Positions 25,673 through 35,207 of a DNA stretch of 64,000 bases are shown here, one piece after another. Source of the stretch: Bacillota bacterium (GTDB taxonomy: Bacteria; Bacillota; Clostridia; Acetivibrionales; DTU013); contig JAEWQC010000349.1 of assembly GCA_023399355.1 (NCBI GenBank), forward strand, positions 1 to 64,000, read 5' to 3'. The translations under genes were made by a program, and so were the position numbers. The notes beneath the pieces are model-generated. The model had not been told where the DNA came from, did not search any database, and was given only the letters and a program-made list of their open reading frames with translations. Within the stretch, counting starts at the first letter, position 1; every line of letters begins with the position of its first letter.

Positions 25673-26794
25673 TTATTTATTTAATGCACCTTCAGGAGAA
25701 ACATAAGCCAGTTTTAGGTGATCTGCCACGGGTTTATACGTAATCGTCCCATCAAAGGTATTCAAGCCGGATAGTAATGATTTGTCATCCAGCATGGCTT
25801 TCTTTGCCCCTTTATCTGCAATCTGGAGCAGATAAGGGAGAGTCATGGCAGTCAATGCGTAGGTTGAGGTTCTGGGAACCGCTCCGGGCATATTGGCGAC
25901 AGAATAATGGAGAACGCCGTACTTTTCATAACTGGGCTGATCGTGGGTGGTAACCCTGTCTATTGTGGCAATGGAGCCTCCCTGATCAATAGCGACATCG
26001 ACAATGACAGATCCTTTTTTCATGGTTTTTACCATTTCTTCCGTAACAATCTTTGGTGCCTTGGAACCAGCAATCAAAACTGCACCTACGAGCAAATCGG
26101 CTTTTTTCACCATTTCGGCAGCATTGTATTCATTATAGATGAGGGTAGCCACTTTGCCTGAAAAAATAGTATCAATGTAAGCGAGTTTACTTTTACTGAT
26201 ATCAAGAATAGTTACCCGGGCACCGAAGCCTAATGCAATTTTAGCAGCATTGGTTCCAACTATGCCGCCGCCCACAATGACAACTTCAGCCGGCAGTACT
26301 CCGGGTACGCCGCCAAGCAGAATACCGGCACCGCCATTGTATTTTTGCAATAAGGTGGCGCCAACCTGTATGGACATTCTGCCAGCTACCTCGCTCATAG
26401 GTGAAAGCAAAGGGAGAGAACCGTCCTGAAGCTGTACTGTTTCATAGGCGATTCCTGTCACCTTCTTGCGAAGTAAAGCTTCTGTAAGTGAAAGATTTGG
26501 TGCTAAATGAAGGTAGGTAAAAAGTACCTGACCCTCTTTAAACAAATCATATTCTGAAGGAATGGGTTCTTTTACCTTAACAATCGTCTCGGCTCTTTTA
26601 TATACTTCGACATTGCTTTGAACAATCTCAGCACCGGCATCAGCGTATTCGGCATCAGCAATCCCGCTGCCCAATCCCGCGGCTTCTTCTATCAATACGC
26701 TGTGACCGGATTTTACAAGAGCTTGAACGCCTGCAGGGGTGATCGCCACCCTGTTTTCATTATTTTTTATTTCTTTTGGAATTCCAATGATCAT
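25673..26794 (-). CDS. ald: Alanine dehydrogenase
   Basis: 373 aa, the normal length. N-terminal MIIGIPKEIKNNENRVAITP, the dinucleotide-binding GGGIVGTNAAKIALGFGA, and the conserved DVAIDQGGS and NMPGAVPRTST motifs. It interconverts L-alanine with pyruvate and ammonia using NAD. The Lrp-type regulator is encoded just upstream in the same direction, a frequent pairing for amino-acid catabolic genes. The 274-base gap between feoB and ald (convergent) holds only imperfect CTTACAC repeats at 25587-25625. Confidence 0.94.
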   Translation of the reverse strand: MIIGIPKEIKNNENRVAITPAGVQALVKSGHSVLIEEAAGLGSGIADAEYADAGAEIVQSNVEVYKRAETIVKVKEPIPSEYDLFKEGQVLFTYLHLAPNLSLTEALLRKKVTGIAYETVQLQDGSLPLLSPMSEVAGRMSIQVGATLLQKYNGGAGILLGGVPGVLPAEVVIVGGGIVGTNAAKIALGFGARVTILDISKSKLAYIDTIFSGKVATLIYNEYNAAEMVKKADLLVGAVLIAGSKAPKIVTEEMVKTMKKGSVIVDVAIDQGGSIATIDRVTTHDQPSYEKYGVLHYSVANMPGAVPRTSTYALTAMTLPYLLQIADKGAKKAMLDDKSLLSGLNTFDGTITYKPVADHLKLAYVSPEGALNK

Positions 26795-26829
26795 ATTACT
26801 TCATCCTCCTAAAATAGACATATAATAGT

Positions 26830-27279
26830 TTATGTATCTGGTTTCACAGAAAAACAGTTTTTAATGTTTGAAAGCACCACAATGGTTCTTGTTTTTTGCA
26901 CACCTTGCAAGCTCTTTATTCTAAATAAAAGCTTTTCCAACGTAAAGGTGCCTTCGGTAACAATTTTGAGGGCATAATCAAAATCACCCGCAAGGTAGTT
27001 GCATTCCAGGATTTCATCTTCGCCCATCACCAATTCCGTAAATCTGTCTGTGTACTTTGGACGCTCAAGACTGACAAACATAATGGCTGTCAGGTGCTTG
27101 CCCATGAGCTCTGAATTCAATATGGCCGTGTATTGCCCAATAATTCCAGACGACTCAAGTTTTTTTATACGCTCGCTAATAGCCGGAACAGATAAATTCA
27201 TTCTGGTACTGATGTCGGACATGGTCATTCTTGCATTTTTTTGCAACAGGTTCAGTATGCTGATATCAAATTCATCCAT
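26830..27279 (-). CDS. Lrp/AsnC-family transcriptional regulator
   Basis: 149 aa from the ATG at 27279, which has an AGAGG-type site and matches the usual N terminus MDEFDISILNLLQKNARM; the longer frame upstream is not needed. Helix-turn-helix at about 20-45 (MSDISTRMNLSVPAISERIKKLESSG) and a RAM ligand domain at 65-140 (GDFDYALKIVTEGTFTLEKLL). It is likely to control ald, 35 bases downstream, in response to an amino acid. Confidence 0.9.
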   Translation of the reverse strand: MDEFDISILNLLQKNARMTMSDISTRMNLSVPAISERIKKLESSGIIGQYTAILNSELMGKHLTAIMFVSLERPKYTDRFTELVMGEDEILECNYLAGDFDYALKIVTEGTFTLEKLLFRIKSLQGVQKTRTIVVLSNIKNCFSVKPDT

Positions 27280-27454
27280 AAAGGACCTCTTCCGGAAGTA
27301 TTCTTTACATGATAGTACTACAAACAGGTAATTATTTAAACGGGAATAGATAAAATAAATAAATAACGGGCGCAATAGTAAACGGATGCCTAAATATTTT
27401 AAGCGGACCTCCTTCTGGTGGATTATTAAGCTTAAATTTTAAACAGTTTTTTAC

Positions 27455-27473
27455 TTACCATTTGAGTTGGTAA
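27455..27473. promoter_or_regulatory. Possible operator upstream of the GH95 gene
   Basis: TTACCA (27455-27460) and TGGTAA (27468-27473) are an inverted repeat with a 7-base centre in the 360-base divergent gap between the Lrp gene and the GH95 gene. Nothing else in this gap was recognised. Confidence 0.4.
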
Positions 27474-27639
27474 AATAAATATAGTATTGTGTAGATTAAG
27501 GAGTTGTTCGATTCCGGTATGTGGTTATTTACAGCGATCAACTTGAGCGCTGAAGTAAAAAGTACGTGGAATAAAGTACGCTCCGGAACAGAGGAGCAAG
27601 CCGCATCGAAGAACTATCTATGGTGAGGGGGGATAGGGT

Positions 27640-29997
27640 ATGCCGGAATGGAAATGTATCAATGAGCCGGAACACAAGCTTTGCTATAAGAAGCCGGCAA
27701 GCTGCTGGAACGAGGCTCTTCCAATCGGAAATGGAAGATTGGGGGGGATGGTATACGGGCAGGTGAAAAAGGAACAGATCCAGTTGAATGAGGATAGCAT
27801 CTGGTATGGAGAACCGATTGACAGAAACAATCCGAATGCATTAAAAAACCTCCCCAGGATACGGCAGCTGCTGTCGGAAGGAAAGATAAAAGAGGCGGAA
27901 CGGCTTGCATCCATGGCGCTTTCGGGGGTCCCGGAAAGTCAGCGGCCCTATCAGACAATGGGGGACCTTTTTCTGAATTTTGAGGTGGATGAAAGCACTG
28001 TGGAAGACTATACAAGAGAATTGGATATTGAAAATGCAGCAGTCACTGTGCGGTTTCGATCCAATGGTATAAATTATACCCGTCAGGTTTTTTCCAGCGC
28101 TGAGGATCAGGTAATGGTCATTCAATTAAGTGCTGACAAATCCGGCTCCATTCAGTTTGCGGCAAAGCTGGGAAGAGGCAGATTTCTTAATGAGGTTAAG
28201 GCTATAACGAATAATACGATTGGCATGTTTGCAGGCTGCAGTTCTGAAAAGGGAGTCCGGTTTTGCACCATGTTACGAGCCATTAATGAAGAAGGCAAAC
28301 TTAATATAATCGGAGAGAATATTGTTGCTGAAGGTGCTGATGCGGTAACATTGATTTTATCAGCCGCTACAAGCTTTTATCATGAGGACTATGTCCGGCA
28401 GTGCGCCAGATACCTTGACAATGCAGAAATGAAAGGCTATGCAAGACTTTATTCCGCTCATATTGCTGACTACTCGGTTTTATACAAAAGGGTTTCACTG
28501 AGCATCAACAGTGAAAAATGGACAGATGTGCCGGATGGTCCGGATTTCCCGGATATGGCTGAACGGTTGGAAAGACTGAAGAGCGGGAAAGAGGATCCGA
28601 AGCTTGCCGAACTTTATTTTCAATACGGACGCTATCTCATGATTTCCTGCAGCAGACCCGGATGCCTTCCTGCAAACCTTCAGGGGATCTGGAACCAGGA
28701 TATGCTCCCTGCCTGGGACAGTAAATATACGATCAATATTAATACGGAGATGAATTATTGGCCTGTGGAGTCCTGCAATCTTTCCGAATGTCATTTGCCG
28801 CTTTTCGATCATATCGAAAGGATGAGAAAACCCGGAAGAAGGACGGCTCAGGTGATGTATGGCTGCTGTGGCTTTGTGGCCCATCACAATACGGACATCT
28901 GGGGGGATACCGCTCCCCAGGATATTTGGATCCCTGCAACCTACTGGCCTATGGGGGCAGCCTGGCTTTGTCTTCATCTTTGGGATCACTACGAATATTG
29001 TCCGGACCAGGAATTTCTGAAGCGGGCTTACCCGATCATGAAGGAAGCGGCGGAATTCCTTCTGGATTTCCTGGTTGAGGACGGGAAAGGAAGGCTGGTG
29101 ACGAGTCCCTCTGTTTCGCCGGAGAATACTTACCTGCTGGAAAATGGCGAGAAGGGCAGCTTGTGCATCGGGCCCTCCATGGACAGCCAGATTATCTTTA
29201 CACTTTTTCAGAACTGTATCGCTTCAGCCCAAATACTCGGTGTGGATGTTGAATTTGCAAAAGAACTGCAAACGGCAGCCGACAGGCTACCTAAGCCTCA
29301 AATAGGGAAATACGGGCAGATACAGGAATGGTCGGAGGATTACGAAGAGGCGGAAATAGGGCACAGGCATATTTCACATCTTTTTGGTTTGCACCCCGGG
29401 AGTCTGTTTTCTGTAAGGAAGACGCCCGGATTGGCGCTGGCTGCCAGAAAAACCCTTGAGAGAAGATTGTTGCATGGCGGAGGCCATACCGGCTGGAGCA
29501 GAGCCTGGATCATCAATATGTGGGCAAGGCTCAGAGACGGGGAAAACGCTTATGAAAATCTGAAGGAATTATTGAAGAATTCCACACAACCCAATCTGCT
29601 GGATTCTCATCCTCCCTTTCAGATCGACGGAAATTTTGGCGGTACGGCGGGGATTGCGGAAATGATACTGCAAAGCCATGAAGGCGGTATTGAGTTGCTT
29701 CCTGCCATTCCCCGGGCCTGGAGGAATGGAAAAGCAGCAGGCTTAAGGGCAAGGGGAGGCTTTTCGGTTGAGGTGGAGTGGACGGATGGAAGCTTTACCA
29801 AGGCAATCATCCGGTCTGATTTCGGCAGGGAATGCACCGTTTTTGTCAAACAAAAATGTACCGTTACCTGCAACGCGGAATCGGTAAATGTCATACGGAA
29901 TGAAGACAGGCTTTCCTTTAAGACGGAAACAGGCAGGGAATATGTTCTGAACAATGCAGAGTCCCATCCGGTGCAGCTCCGGGCAAATGATTTTTGA
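27640..29997 (+). CDS. Glycoside hydrolase family 95 (alpha-L-fucosidase type)
   Basis: 785 aa, the usual length. N-terminal WNEALPIGNGRLGGMVYG and NEDSIWYGEPIDRNN are GH95 signatures; the catalytic (alpha/alpha)6 region includes PANLQGIWNQDMLPAWDSKY, NTEMNYWPVE, AHHNTDIWGD near residue 415 and GGGHTGWSRAW. Family enzymes remove 1,2-linked fucose by inversion; some act on L-galactose or arabinose. There is no signal peptide, so it works in the cytoplasm on imported oligosaccharides. It is monocistronic with no sugar transporter nearby. Confidence 0.9.
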   Translation: MPEWKCINEPEHKLCYKKPASCWNEALPIGNGRLGGMVYGQVKKEQIQLNEDSIWYGEPIDRNNPNALKNLPRIRQLLSEGKIKEAERLASMALSGVPESQRPYQTMGDLFLNFEVDESTVEDYTRELDIENAAVTVRFRSNGINYTRQVFSSAEDQVMVIQLSADKSGSIQFAAKLGRGRFLNEVKAITNNTIGMFAGCSSEKGVRFCTMLRAINEEGKLNIIGENIVAEGADAVTLILSAATSFYHEDYVRQCARYLDNAEMKGYARLYSAHIADYSVLYKRVSLSINSEKWTDVPDGPDFPDMAERLERLKSGKEDPKLAELYFQYGRYLMISCSRPGCLPANLQGIWNQDMLPAWDSKYTININTEMNYWPVESCNLSECHLPLFDHIERMRKPGRRTAQVMYGCCGFVAHHNTDIWGDTAPQDIWIPATYWPMGAAWLCLHLWDHYEYCPDQEFLKRAYPIMKEAAEFLLDFLVEDGKGRLVTSPSVSPENTYLLENGEKGSLCIGPSMDSQIIFTLFQNCIASAQILGVDVEFAKELQTAADRLPKPQIGKYGQIQEWSEDYEEAEIGHRHISHLFGLHPGSLFSVRKTPGLALAARKTLERRLLHGGGHTGWSRAWIINMWARLRDGENAYENLKELLKNSTQPNLLDSHPPFQIDGNFGGTAGIAEMILQSHEGGIELLPAIPRAWRNGKAAGLRARGGFSVEVEWTDGSFTKAIIRSDFGRECTVFVKQKCTVTCNAESVNVIRNEDRLSFKTETGREYVLNNAESHPVQLRANDF

Positions 29998-30265
29998 GCA
30001 TGCTGTTTGTAGTGCATAAGGATGGTCGGGCTTCATGGCGAAAAATACTTGCTGGTCATATCGATGACTGTATTGATCAGACGATCCTGGTCAAAGCATG
30101 GCTTCAATCAGTTTTGCTTCGAAGAGCTTTTCTGCGGCTTGCTCCAGGATAAATCATTTACCTATGCCCTGCATGTGACTTTTTTCAGTAGCTGTAGGAG
30201 CTGCTCTGATGGCAATGGCGCTTCCCTGTTTAAAGCCGGGCAAAAATGAAAACGGAGAAAGGATC
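29998..30265. other. Gap between GH95 and EamA genes
   Basis: 268 bases between convergent genes. There is a short open frame on the plus strand but it lacks a ribosome site and any recognisable motif. No terminator of standard form was found. Confidence 0.4.
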
Positions 30266-31204
30266 TTAAAACGATGCTGTCCCGGATTTTTCCGTTTCAG
30301 GAGGGGGAGCCGGTGCGGGTTCTTTTTTCTTCAACCAGTTCAACTGAGAAAGAATCAGGCCTGTGAACATAAGAAAACAGCCGATACTTCCTCTTATACC
30401 CAGGTTTTCCCCAAGTAATAAAAACCCTCCCAATGCGGCGAAAACATTCTCCATGCTGAGGATGATGGCGGCATGTGATTCCTTGGCGTGCTTCTGCCCC
30501 AAGATCTGCAAGGTGTAAGCGATTCCAACGGATGCAAGACCTCCATAGAGAAGGGGAACCAGTGCCTGCTGCAGTCCGATAACCGGGATGCCTTCAAAGA
30601 ATATTGCGACGGTAAGGCTGAGGAGGGAACAGGTGGCAATTTGAATGAGCGATAGCTTTAATCCATCCAGTCTCCTGGTAAAATGTCCGATAACAATAAT
30701 ATGCAATGCCCAAAAGAAGGCTCCGATCAGTTGGAGAATGTCCCAGGAGGCAATGGAAAACTGTTCGTTGACACTGAGAAGGTACAGGCCGATTAGTGAG
30801 AAACCAGCTCCGACCCAGGTTTTGAGACCGATAGAGTGCTTTAGCAAGATGCCCAGAAAGGGAACGATAATAATATAAAGACTTGTTATAAATGCAGCTT
30901 TCCCTGCCGTAGTATGGGGCATGCCAACCTGCTGCAAATTGGCGGCGGTAAATAGGACGAGGCCGCAGATAACGCCGGCAGGCAGGGTCCGCCTTAACTC
31001 GCTGAGGATATTTCGTATTCCTGCCTTTGCATCTATTATTAGAATCAATGGAATCAGAGACAGGCAGCCTAAGGCAAACCGGACACCATTGAAGGCAAAG
31101 GGACCCAGATGTTGTGCCCCAACCCGCTGTGCGACAAAAGCAAAGCCCCAGATGATGGCGGCAAGCAGCAAGATCATATTGGAGGTGATTGTCTGTTTTT
31201 TCAT
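30266..31204 (-). CDS. EamA/DMT-family transporter (coordinates 30266-31204)
   Basis: 312 aa from the ATG at 31204 (AAGGAG 6 bases upstream); the frame runs further up without support. About ten membrane segments arranged as two EamA repeats, with the family start NMILLLAAIIWGFAFVAQRVGAQ and the second repeat near LIGAFFWALHIIVIGHF. A drug or metabolite exporter; the substrate cannot be told. The C-terminal tail (KKKEPAPAPPPETEKSG) is Pro-rich and cytoplasmic. No linked regulator. Confidence 0.85.
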   Translation of the reverse strand: MKKQTITSNMILLLAAIIWGFAFVAQRVGAQHLGPFAFNGVRFALGCLSLIPLILIIDAKAGIRNILSELRRTLPAGVICGLVLFTAANLQQVGMPHTTAGKAAFITSLYIIIVPFLGILLKHSIGLKTWVGAGFSLIGLYLLSVNEQFSIASWDILQLIGAFFWALHIIVIGHFTRRLDGLKLSLIQIATCSLLSLTVAIFFEGIPVIGLQQALVPLLYGGLASVGIAYTLQILGQKHAKESHAAIILSMENVFAALGGFLLLGENLGIRGSIGCFLMFTGLILSQLNWLKKKEPAPAPPPETEKSGTASF

Positions 31205-31304
31205 GAAGAACTCCTTGCGAAAGATTTCGACCAACCTCTCACATTCTACCATAACCCGGACATTCTTCAAAGGTCTGCTTCACTTGTGCTGAAGTTCAGA
31301 ACAA

Positions 31305-32402
31305 TCAGTGATTTTTCCGGTATTCTGCAATCAGCAGGTCAACCATCCTTCCATAACTGTAAACGCCGTCAGTCTGCCTGTTGGCCTTCAAATAGGCATT
31401 GTTGAGCGAGGTGACGGTATTTTCCACCGGCCCCTTATGTTTCTGCCAATAAAGGCTATTATCACGCAGATCTGTTTTGACACCTGTACTTAATTTCTTA
31501 TCCAGATCAAAATATTTGTCTTTATTGTGTGCATACATGGCATTCATTGAATTAATCAAGGCCAGCATGGTACCTGAATATTGAAAATCGACGTTTGGAT
31601 TTTGGTTGCAGGTGAGGTATGAGATGTAGTTTGCTTCATCCTCCCGGGCGAACCCGTGCTGGTGGGCCATTTCATGACATACGGTCGAAGGGATTGAATA
31701 ACTTGGAACATCCGTGTCGATATTCGCTTCGCCGGTAAATGGACAGTACAATCCGATGATACCCGTATAGGACATGGCTTTGGAGAAAAGTACACTTTTG
31801 GGGATGCCATAATTTCCGGACAATGCAGGAATTGTTTTGGCTGCATTTTGATAGCCGAGATTTGCCTGGCGAAAGATTCCGGTATAGCCTTCAGGAAGGG
31901 ACATGACGCCGTTTAAATTCTCATGGACAGAGCTTCTCAAGCTGTTTGCACGGTCTGCAAGGCTGTCGCATAAATTGCCGAGCTCGGCAACTGAAGCGGG
32001 ACGTGTGTCCAGACCTGCAATTTCTGCAAAGGAAAGCCTGTTGTAGTTTAATGACCAGGATACGATAAGGATAAAACAGATCAAACTGACAGTGATTAAA
32101 ATGTTGATCAGGTAGTTGAGCAAGCATTTAAGCTTACCTGTTTTCAACCTGATTACCCTGAAAATTCCATAGATGAAAATACCCAGGGCAAGCACTGATA
32201 GGAGTATTAGACCAATCTCCGCAATAGAGAAGGGAAACAGTCCCGTAAATAAACTTAGCAGCTCAATGAACAGCTTGTTGATGCCTCTTGAAAAAAAACT
32301 CTCAATAAAATCAGGTGTGAAAGTTGTACAGTAAAAAAGGAGCAGCCCGACAGGAAAAAGTAAAATGAGCAGAACCTTTTTTGGAAAACTTTTAATATTC
32401 AT
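31305..32402 (-). CDS. DUF3810 family membrane zincin
   Basis: 365 aa from ATG 32402; a TTG at 32420 would add six residues. Three membrane segments lie in the first 120 residues, then an external domain with the metallopeptidase motif CHEMAHQHGFAREDEANY (HExxH plus a downstream acidic residue). This is the DUF3810 plan: membrane-anchored putative zinc peptidase. The substrate is unknown. The promoter region upstream (32403-32630) has no recognised site. Confidence 0.8.
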   Translation of the reverse strand: MNIKSFPKKVLLILLFPVGLLLFYCTTFTPDFIESFFSRGINKLFIELLSLFTGLFPFSIAEIGLILLSVLALGIFIYGIFRVIRLKTGKLKCLLNYLINILITVSLICFILIVSWSLNYNRLSFAEIAGLDTRPASVAELGNLCDSLADRANSLRSSVHENLNGVMSLPEGYTGIFRQANLGYQNAAKTIPALSGNYGIPKSVLFSKAMSYTGIIGLYCPFTGEANIDTDVPSYSIPSTVCHEMAHQHGFAREDEANYISYLTCNQNPNVDFQYSGTMLALINSMNAMYAHNKDKYFDLDKKLSTGVKTDLRDNSLYWQKHKGPVENTVTSLNNAYLKANRQTDGVYSYGRMVDLLIAEYRKNH

Positions 32403-32630
32403 ATGAAAGACCCACTCCAAACGACCTATATTTACAGAACATTCATGTTAATGCTTAAATGTCCTCTTCCCACAGAATGCAGAGCTATCCGACCAAGTAT
32501 CTGAAAGGACGGGACGATCCAGCAGGCAGTATCCGGATTCTGAACTATGAATCTACTATAACATATTGAACATAAAGGTTACAATGGCAGGAAGTGCGAG
32601 GGGCAAAAATGCATTGCAGAATTGAAAGGA

Positions 32631-34040
32631 TTAATTTGTTGTGTTTATCACTTTCGAATGTTCGTCCGGAGCATCTTCAACTGCAGGGTTTTCAGCAGCC
32701 GGGCTCTCGCCGGTAGTGCTTTCCGGGACAGTGTTTTTATCCGAGGTTACTCCGGCGTTGGTATTTTTATCCGAGGTTACTCCGGCGTCGGTCTTTTCTA
32801 CAGGGATCCCTCCGGCGTCAGTATTTCCCACAGAAGTCTTTCCGGTGTCTGTAGTTATTCCCGATAACAGAGCATTGTACTTTTCCGTCACTGAGCTTAT
32901 CACATCATCCCAGGATATCCCCCAGCCTGACAGATACGCCACAGGATCGGTATGGTTGGTACCGCCCAAATATCTGGTGACATCCATATGACCCCAAAGT
33001 GTGCCCGTTCCGTCTGCTTTTGCAGGCGATACACCGAGCCGGAGCCGGTATAGATATTCTGCGGCTCTCTGAGTGATCCTGGCGAAGGAAGCATCAAAAT
33101 CACCTTGAGTGTTCGAATGGCACAATTCAAGATGGATAAACCTGTCATTTGCTTTTTCGCCGGCGCCCCAGGACTTATAGTCCGGATCGGCTACCTGTAT
33201 GATCTCATTCGGGTCTATAAATTCATGCACAAAGGCTTTGCGCCAATGGACTCTTTCATGATCCGCCTCCGTTTGGGCAGTATCATTCGGACTGGCTGTA
33301 TAATGGATGACAACGCCCTCATACTTTCCTACCCCATCCAGAAAAGGAACCTGCGGAAGCCCGGAGATCCACTCAAGTTTGACCGGATAGAATGGCTGGT
33401 ACGCAACCGGTGTATCTGCAACGTTTTGATCTCCTTCTCCCCGGTCTGCGTCTCCTCTGGAGGAAACGGCCTGACCTGAAAGCCGTTCAATGACGGAGAG
33501 CGTGGCAGGATTCGCAATTCCGCTCGGATCCAGCTGATAATTTTTTTGAAACTGGATCAGGGCGCCTTCCGTTATTGACCCGAAATCTCCGGTTGCGGAT
33601 ACTTTCATATAGCCTAAAAGCGCTAAATCACTTTGAAGCTTGGAAACCTCTCTGCCTGTCGATCCAATTTTCAAGCCGTCGGTTTTTTGCCTACTCTTGG
33701 TTTGTGTGCTTTTAGGCGTGGCTTTTTTCGGTACGGCCGGCTTTAGCAATGCTTCAAGTTTATTATAGGTGAGAGTTGCCACTACTCCTGTGGAGGGCAG
33801 GTTATATTTTTTTTGAAATTTTTTTACGGCAGAAACGGTAGCACTGCCAAAATACCCGGTGGGGGCAGGGGAGAAAAAGCCTAACTTTTTCAGGTCGCCT
33901 TGCAGGGTTTTTACCGCACTGCTGTTCATGCCTTGTCTTAAAATGGGCTTTGTCGAGGCATAAATGTTTGCCGGTGCAATTGTAAAAGAGAGCAGAAGGA
34001 TCAGACTGACAGATATGAATTTAATCAGGCGTCTTCTCAT
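32631..34040 (-). CDS. N-acetylmuramoyl-L-alanine amidase with two peptidoglycan-binding domains
   Basis: 469 aa. Signal peptide 1-29, two peptidoglycan_binding_1 domains (about 36-92 and 122-180; AVKTLQGDLKKLGFF and EVSKLQSDLALLGYM), then an Amidase_2 domain from about 235 to 390 with zinc ligands in VVIHYTASPND and WGHMDVTRY. The last 75 residues are a Thr/Asp/Ser-rich low-complexity tail built of repeats around DKNTNAGVTSDKNT, visible in the DNA as near-identical copies between 32740 and 32830. It cleaves the stem peptide from murein outside the cell. Monocistronic. Confidence 0.88.
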   Translation of the reverse strand: MRRRLIKFISVSLILLLSFTIAPANIYASTKPILRQGMNSSAVKTLQGDLKKLGFFSPAPTGYFGSATVSAVKKFQKKYNLPSTGVVATLTYNKLEALLKPAVPKKATPKSTQTKSRQKTDGLKIGSTGREVSKLQSDLALLGYMKVSATGDFGSITEGALIQFQKNYQLDPSGIANPATLSVIERLSGQAVSSRGDADRGEGDQNVADTPVAYQPFYPVKLEWISGLPQVPFLDGVGKYEGVVIHYTASPNDTAQTEADHERVHWRKAFVHEFIDPNEIIQVADPDYKSWGAGEKANDRFIHLELCHSNTQGDFDASFARITQRAAEYLYRLRLGVSPAKADGTGTLWGHMDVTRYLGGTNHTDPVAYLSGWGISWDDVISSVTEKYNALLSGITTDTGKTSVGNTDAGGIPVEKTDAGVTSDKNTNAGVTSDKNTVPESTTGESPAAENPAVEDAPDEHSKVINTTN

Positions 34041-34261
34041 GAATAGGCCTCCAAGATGTAGTGCGTTTTATGCTGCATTTACTGGTACAATACCATTGTA
34101 TCAGTTGTTTTGCCGGGTGGATATCTGTAATATAAGACAGTTAACATAATATTTTGTCCTGATTTTTCGATTTGCCTGTGATATGAAGCACCCCCGCTTT
34201 TCGCATTATCAGGAGACACGAAGGGTTGAAAGATTGCTGCCATATTTGTAATAGCTAATGT

Positions 34262-34290
34262 ATTGACGTGTTGGCTAACTGGAAGTATAA
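34262..34290 (+). promoter_or_regulatory. Promoter with GCTAAC repeats before the Phd-Uma2 gene
   Basis: TTGACG, a 17-base spacer and TATAAT. GCTAAC occurs twice, once in the spacer and once just after the -10, as expected for an autoregulated antitoxin-type gene. Confidence 0.55.
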
Positions 34291-34320
34291 TGTAGCTAAC
34301 AGGTGAAAGGAGTGGATGAA

Positions 34321-35040
34321 ATGAAGGTTCCTTCGACAGAGGTACAGAATAATTTCGGAAAGTATTTGAAAATTGCATCGGAATTGGAAGAGGTGATCGT
34401 AACCAGAAAGGGATACGAGGTCGCTAAAATAGTCCCCTGCGAGGAGAGATCCATTCTTGCGGAGGAAGCTGCAAATTACATATTCAACGATCGATGGAAA
34501 GTGAGCTATGAAGAATTTCTTAAAATGGTGGAGAACTCGGATCTGCGATATGAATATATCGACGGGGAGGTTTACCTGCTTTCCTCTCCTGTTTATAACC
34601 ATCAGGCGTCTGTAGCAGAAATTTTCGCAACCTTTCACAACTGGTTCAAAGGAAAGAAATGCAGGCCTCTGACCTCTCCCTTTGATGTGACACTGGTAAA
34701 AAGCAAGGATAACATCAATGTTGTCCAGCCGGATATTATTGTCATCTGTGATACCGACAAGATTGATGCATCCGGAAAATATAAGGGTGTGCCTGCACTT
34801 GCCGTGGAAGTCCTGTCCAGATCCACAAGGAGCAAGGATATGCTGAAAAAGCTTGATCTCTATATGCATACCGACGTCAGGGAATATTGGATAGTCGACC
34901 CTGATAAAAAGGAAGTCTCCATTTACAATTTCGAAAAGCAGGACATCTCGGATCATGATACCTGCATCGGTGACATGACAGTAAAGTCAAAGGTTTTTGC
35001 AGGATTGGAAGTCAGGCTTGCAGATATATTTACATTTTGA
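34321..35040 (+). CDS. Phd/YefM antitoxin domain fused to Uma2-family nuclease
   Basis: 239 aa from ATG 34321 (AAGGAG 8 bases upstream). Residues 1-45 (VPSTEVQNNFGKYLKIASE, VIVTRKGYEVAKIVP) are a Phd/YefM-type DNA-binding antitoxin domain. Residues 60-235 are a Uma2 (DUF820) restriction-endonuclease-like domain: RYEYIDGEVYLLSSP, QPDIIVICD, LAVEVLSRSTRSKDMLKK and EYWIVDPDKKEV hold the D, E and K of the PD-(D/E)XK core. The fusion puts a self-repressing domain on a putative nuclease. No separate toxin gene is adjacent. Confidence 0.8.
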   Translation: MKVPSTEVQNNFGKYLKIASELEEVIVTRKGYEVAKIVPCEERSILAEEAANYIFNDRWKVSYEEFLKMVENSDLRYEYIDGEVYLLSSPVYNHQASVAEIFATFHNWFKGKKCRPLTSPFDVTLVKSKDNINVVQPDIIVICDTDKIDASGKYKGVPALAVEVLSRSTRSKDMLKKLDLYMHTDVREYWIVDPDKKEVSIYNFEKQDISDHDTCIGDMTVKSKVFAGLEVRLADIFTF

Positions 35041-35207
35041 ACCTTTAGAAAGTGGAAGGGATTACGAAGGTAATAAAATGATGATAGTAGATCATTAGTC
35101 GTGGTAATCCATATCATTTACCTGTATAATATATTTAATTGACAGACGCCGGGCTTTCAGACTTTTTTTGATAAGGCGCGGTAAAACAATAGAGGGAGAG
35201 GAATTGA

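Noticed and set aside
30022..30249. 75-codon open frame downstream of the GH95 gene
   Set aside because: No ribosome site, no recognisable motif, and poor codon pattern.
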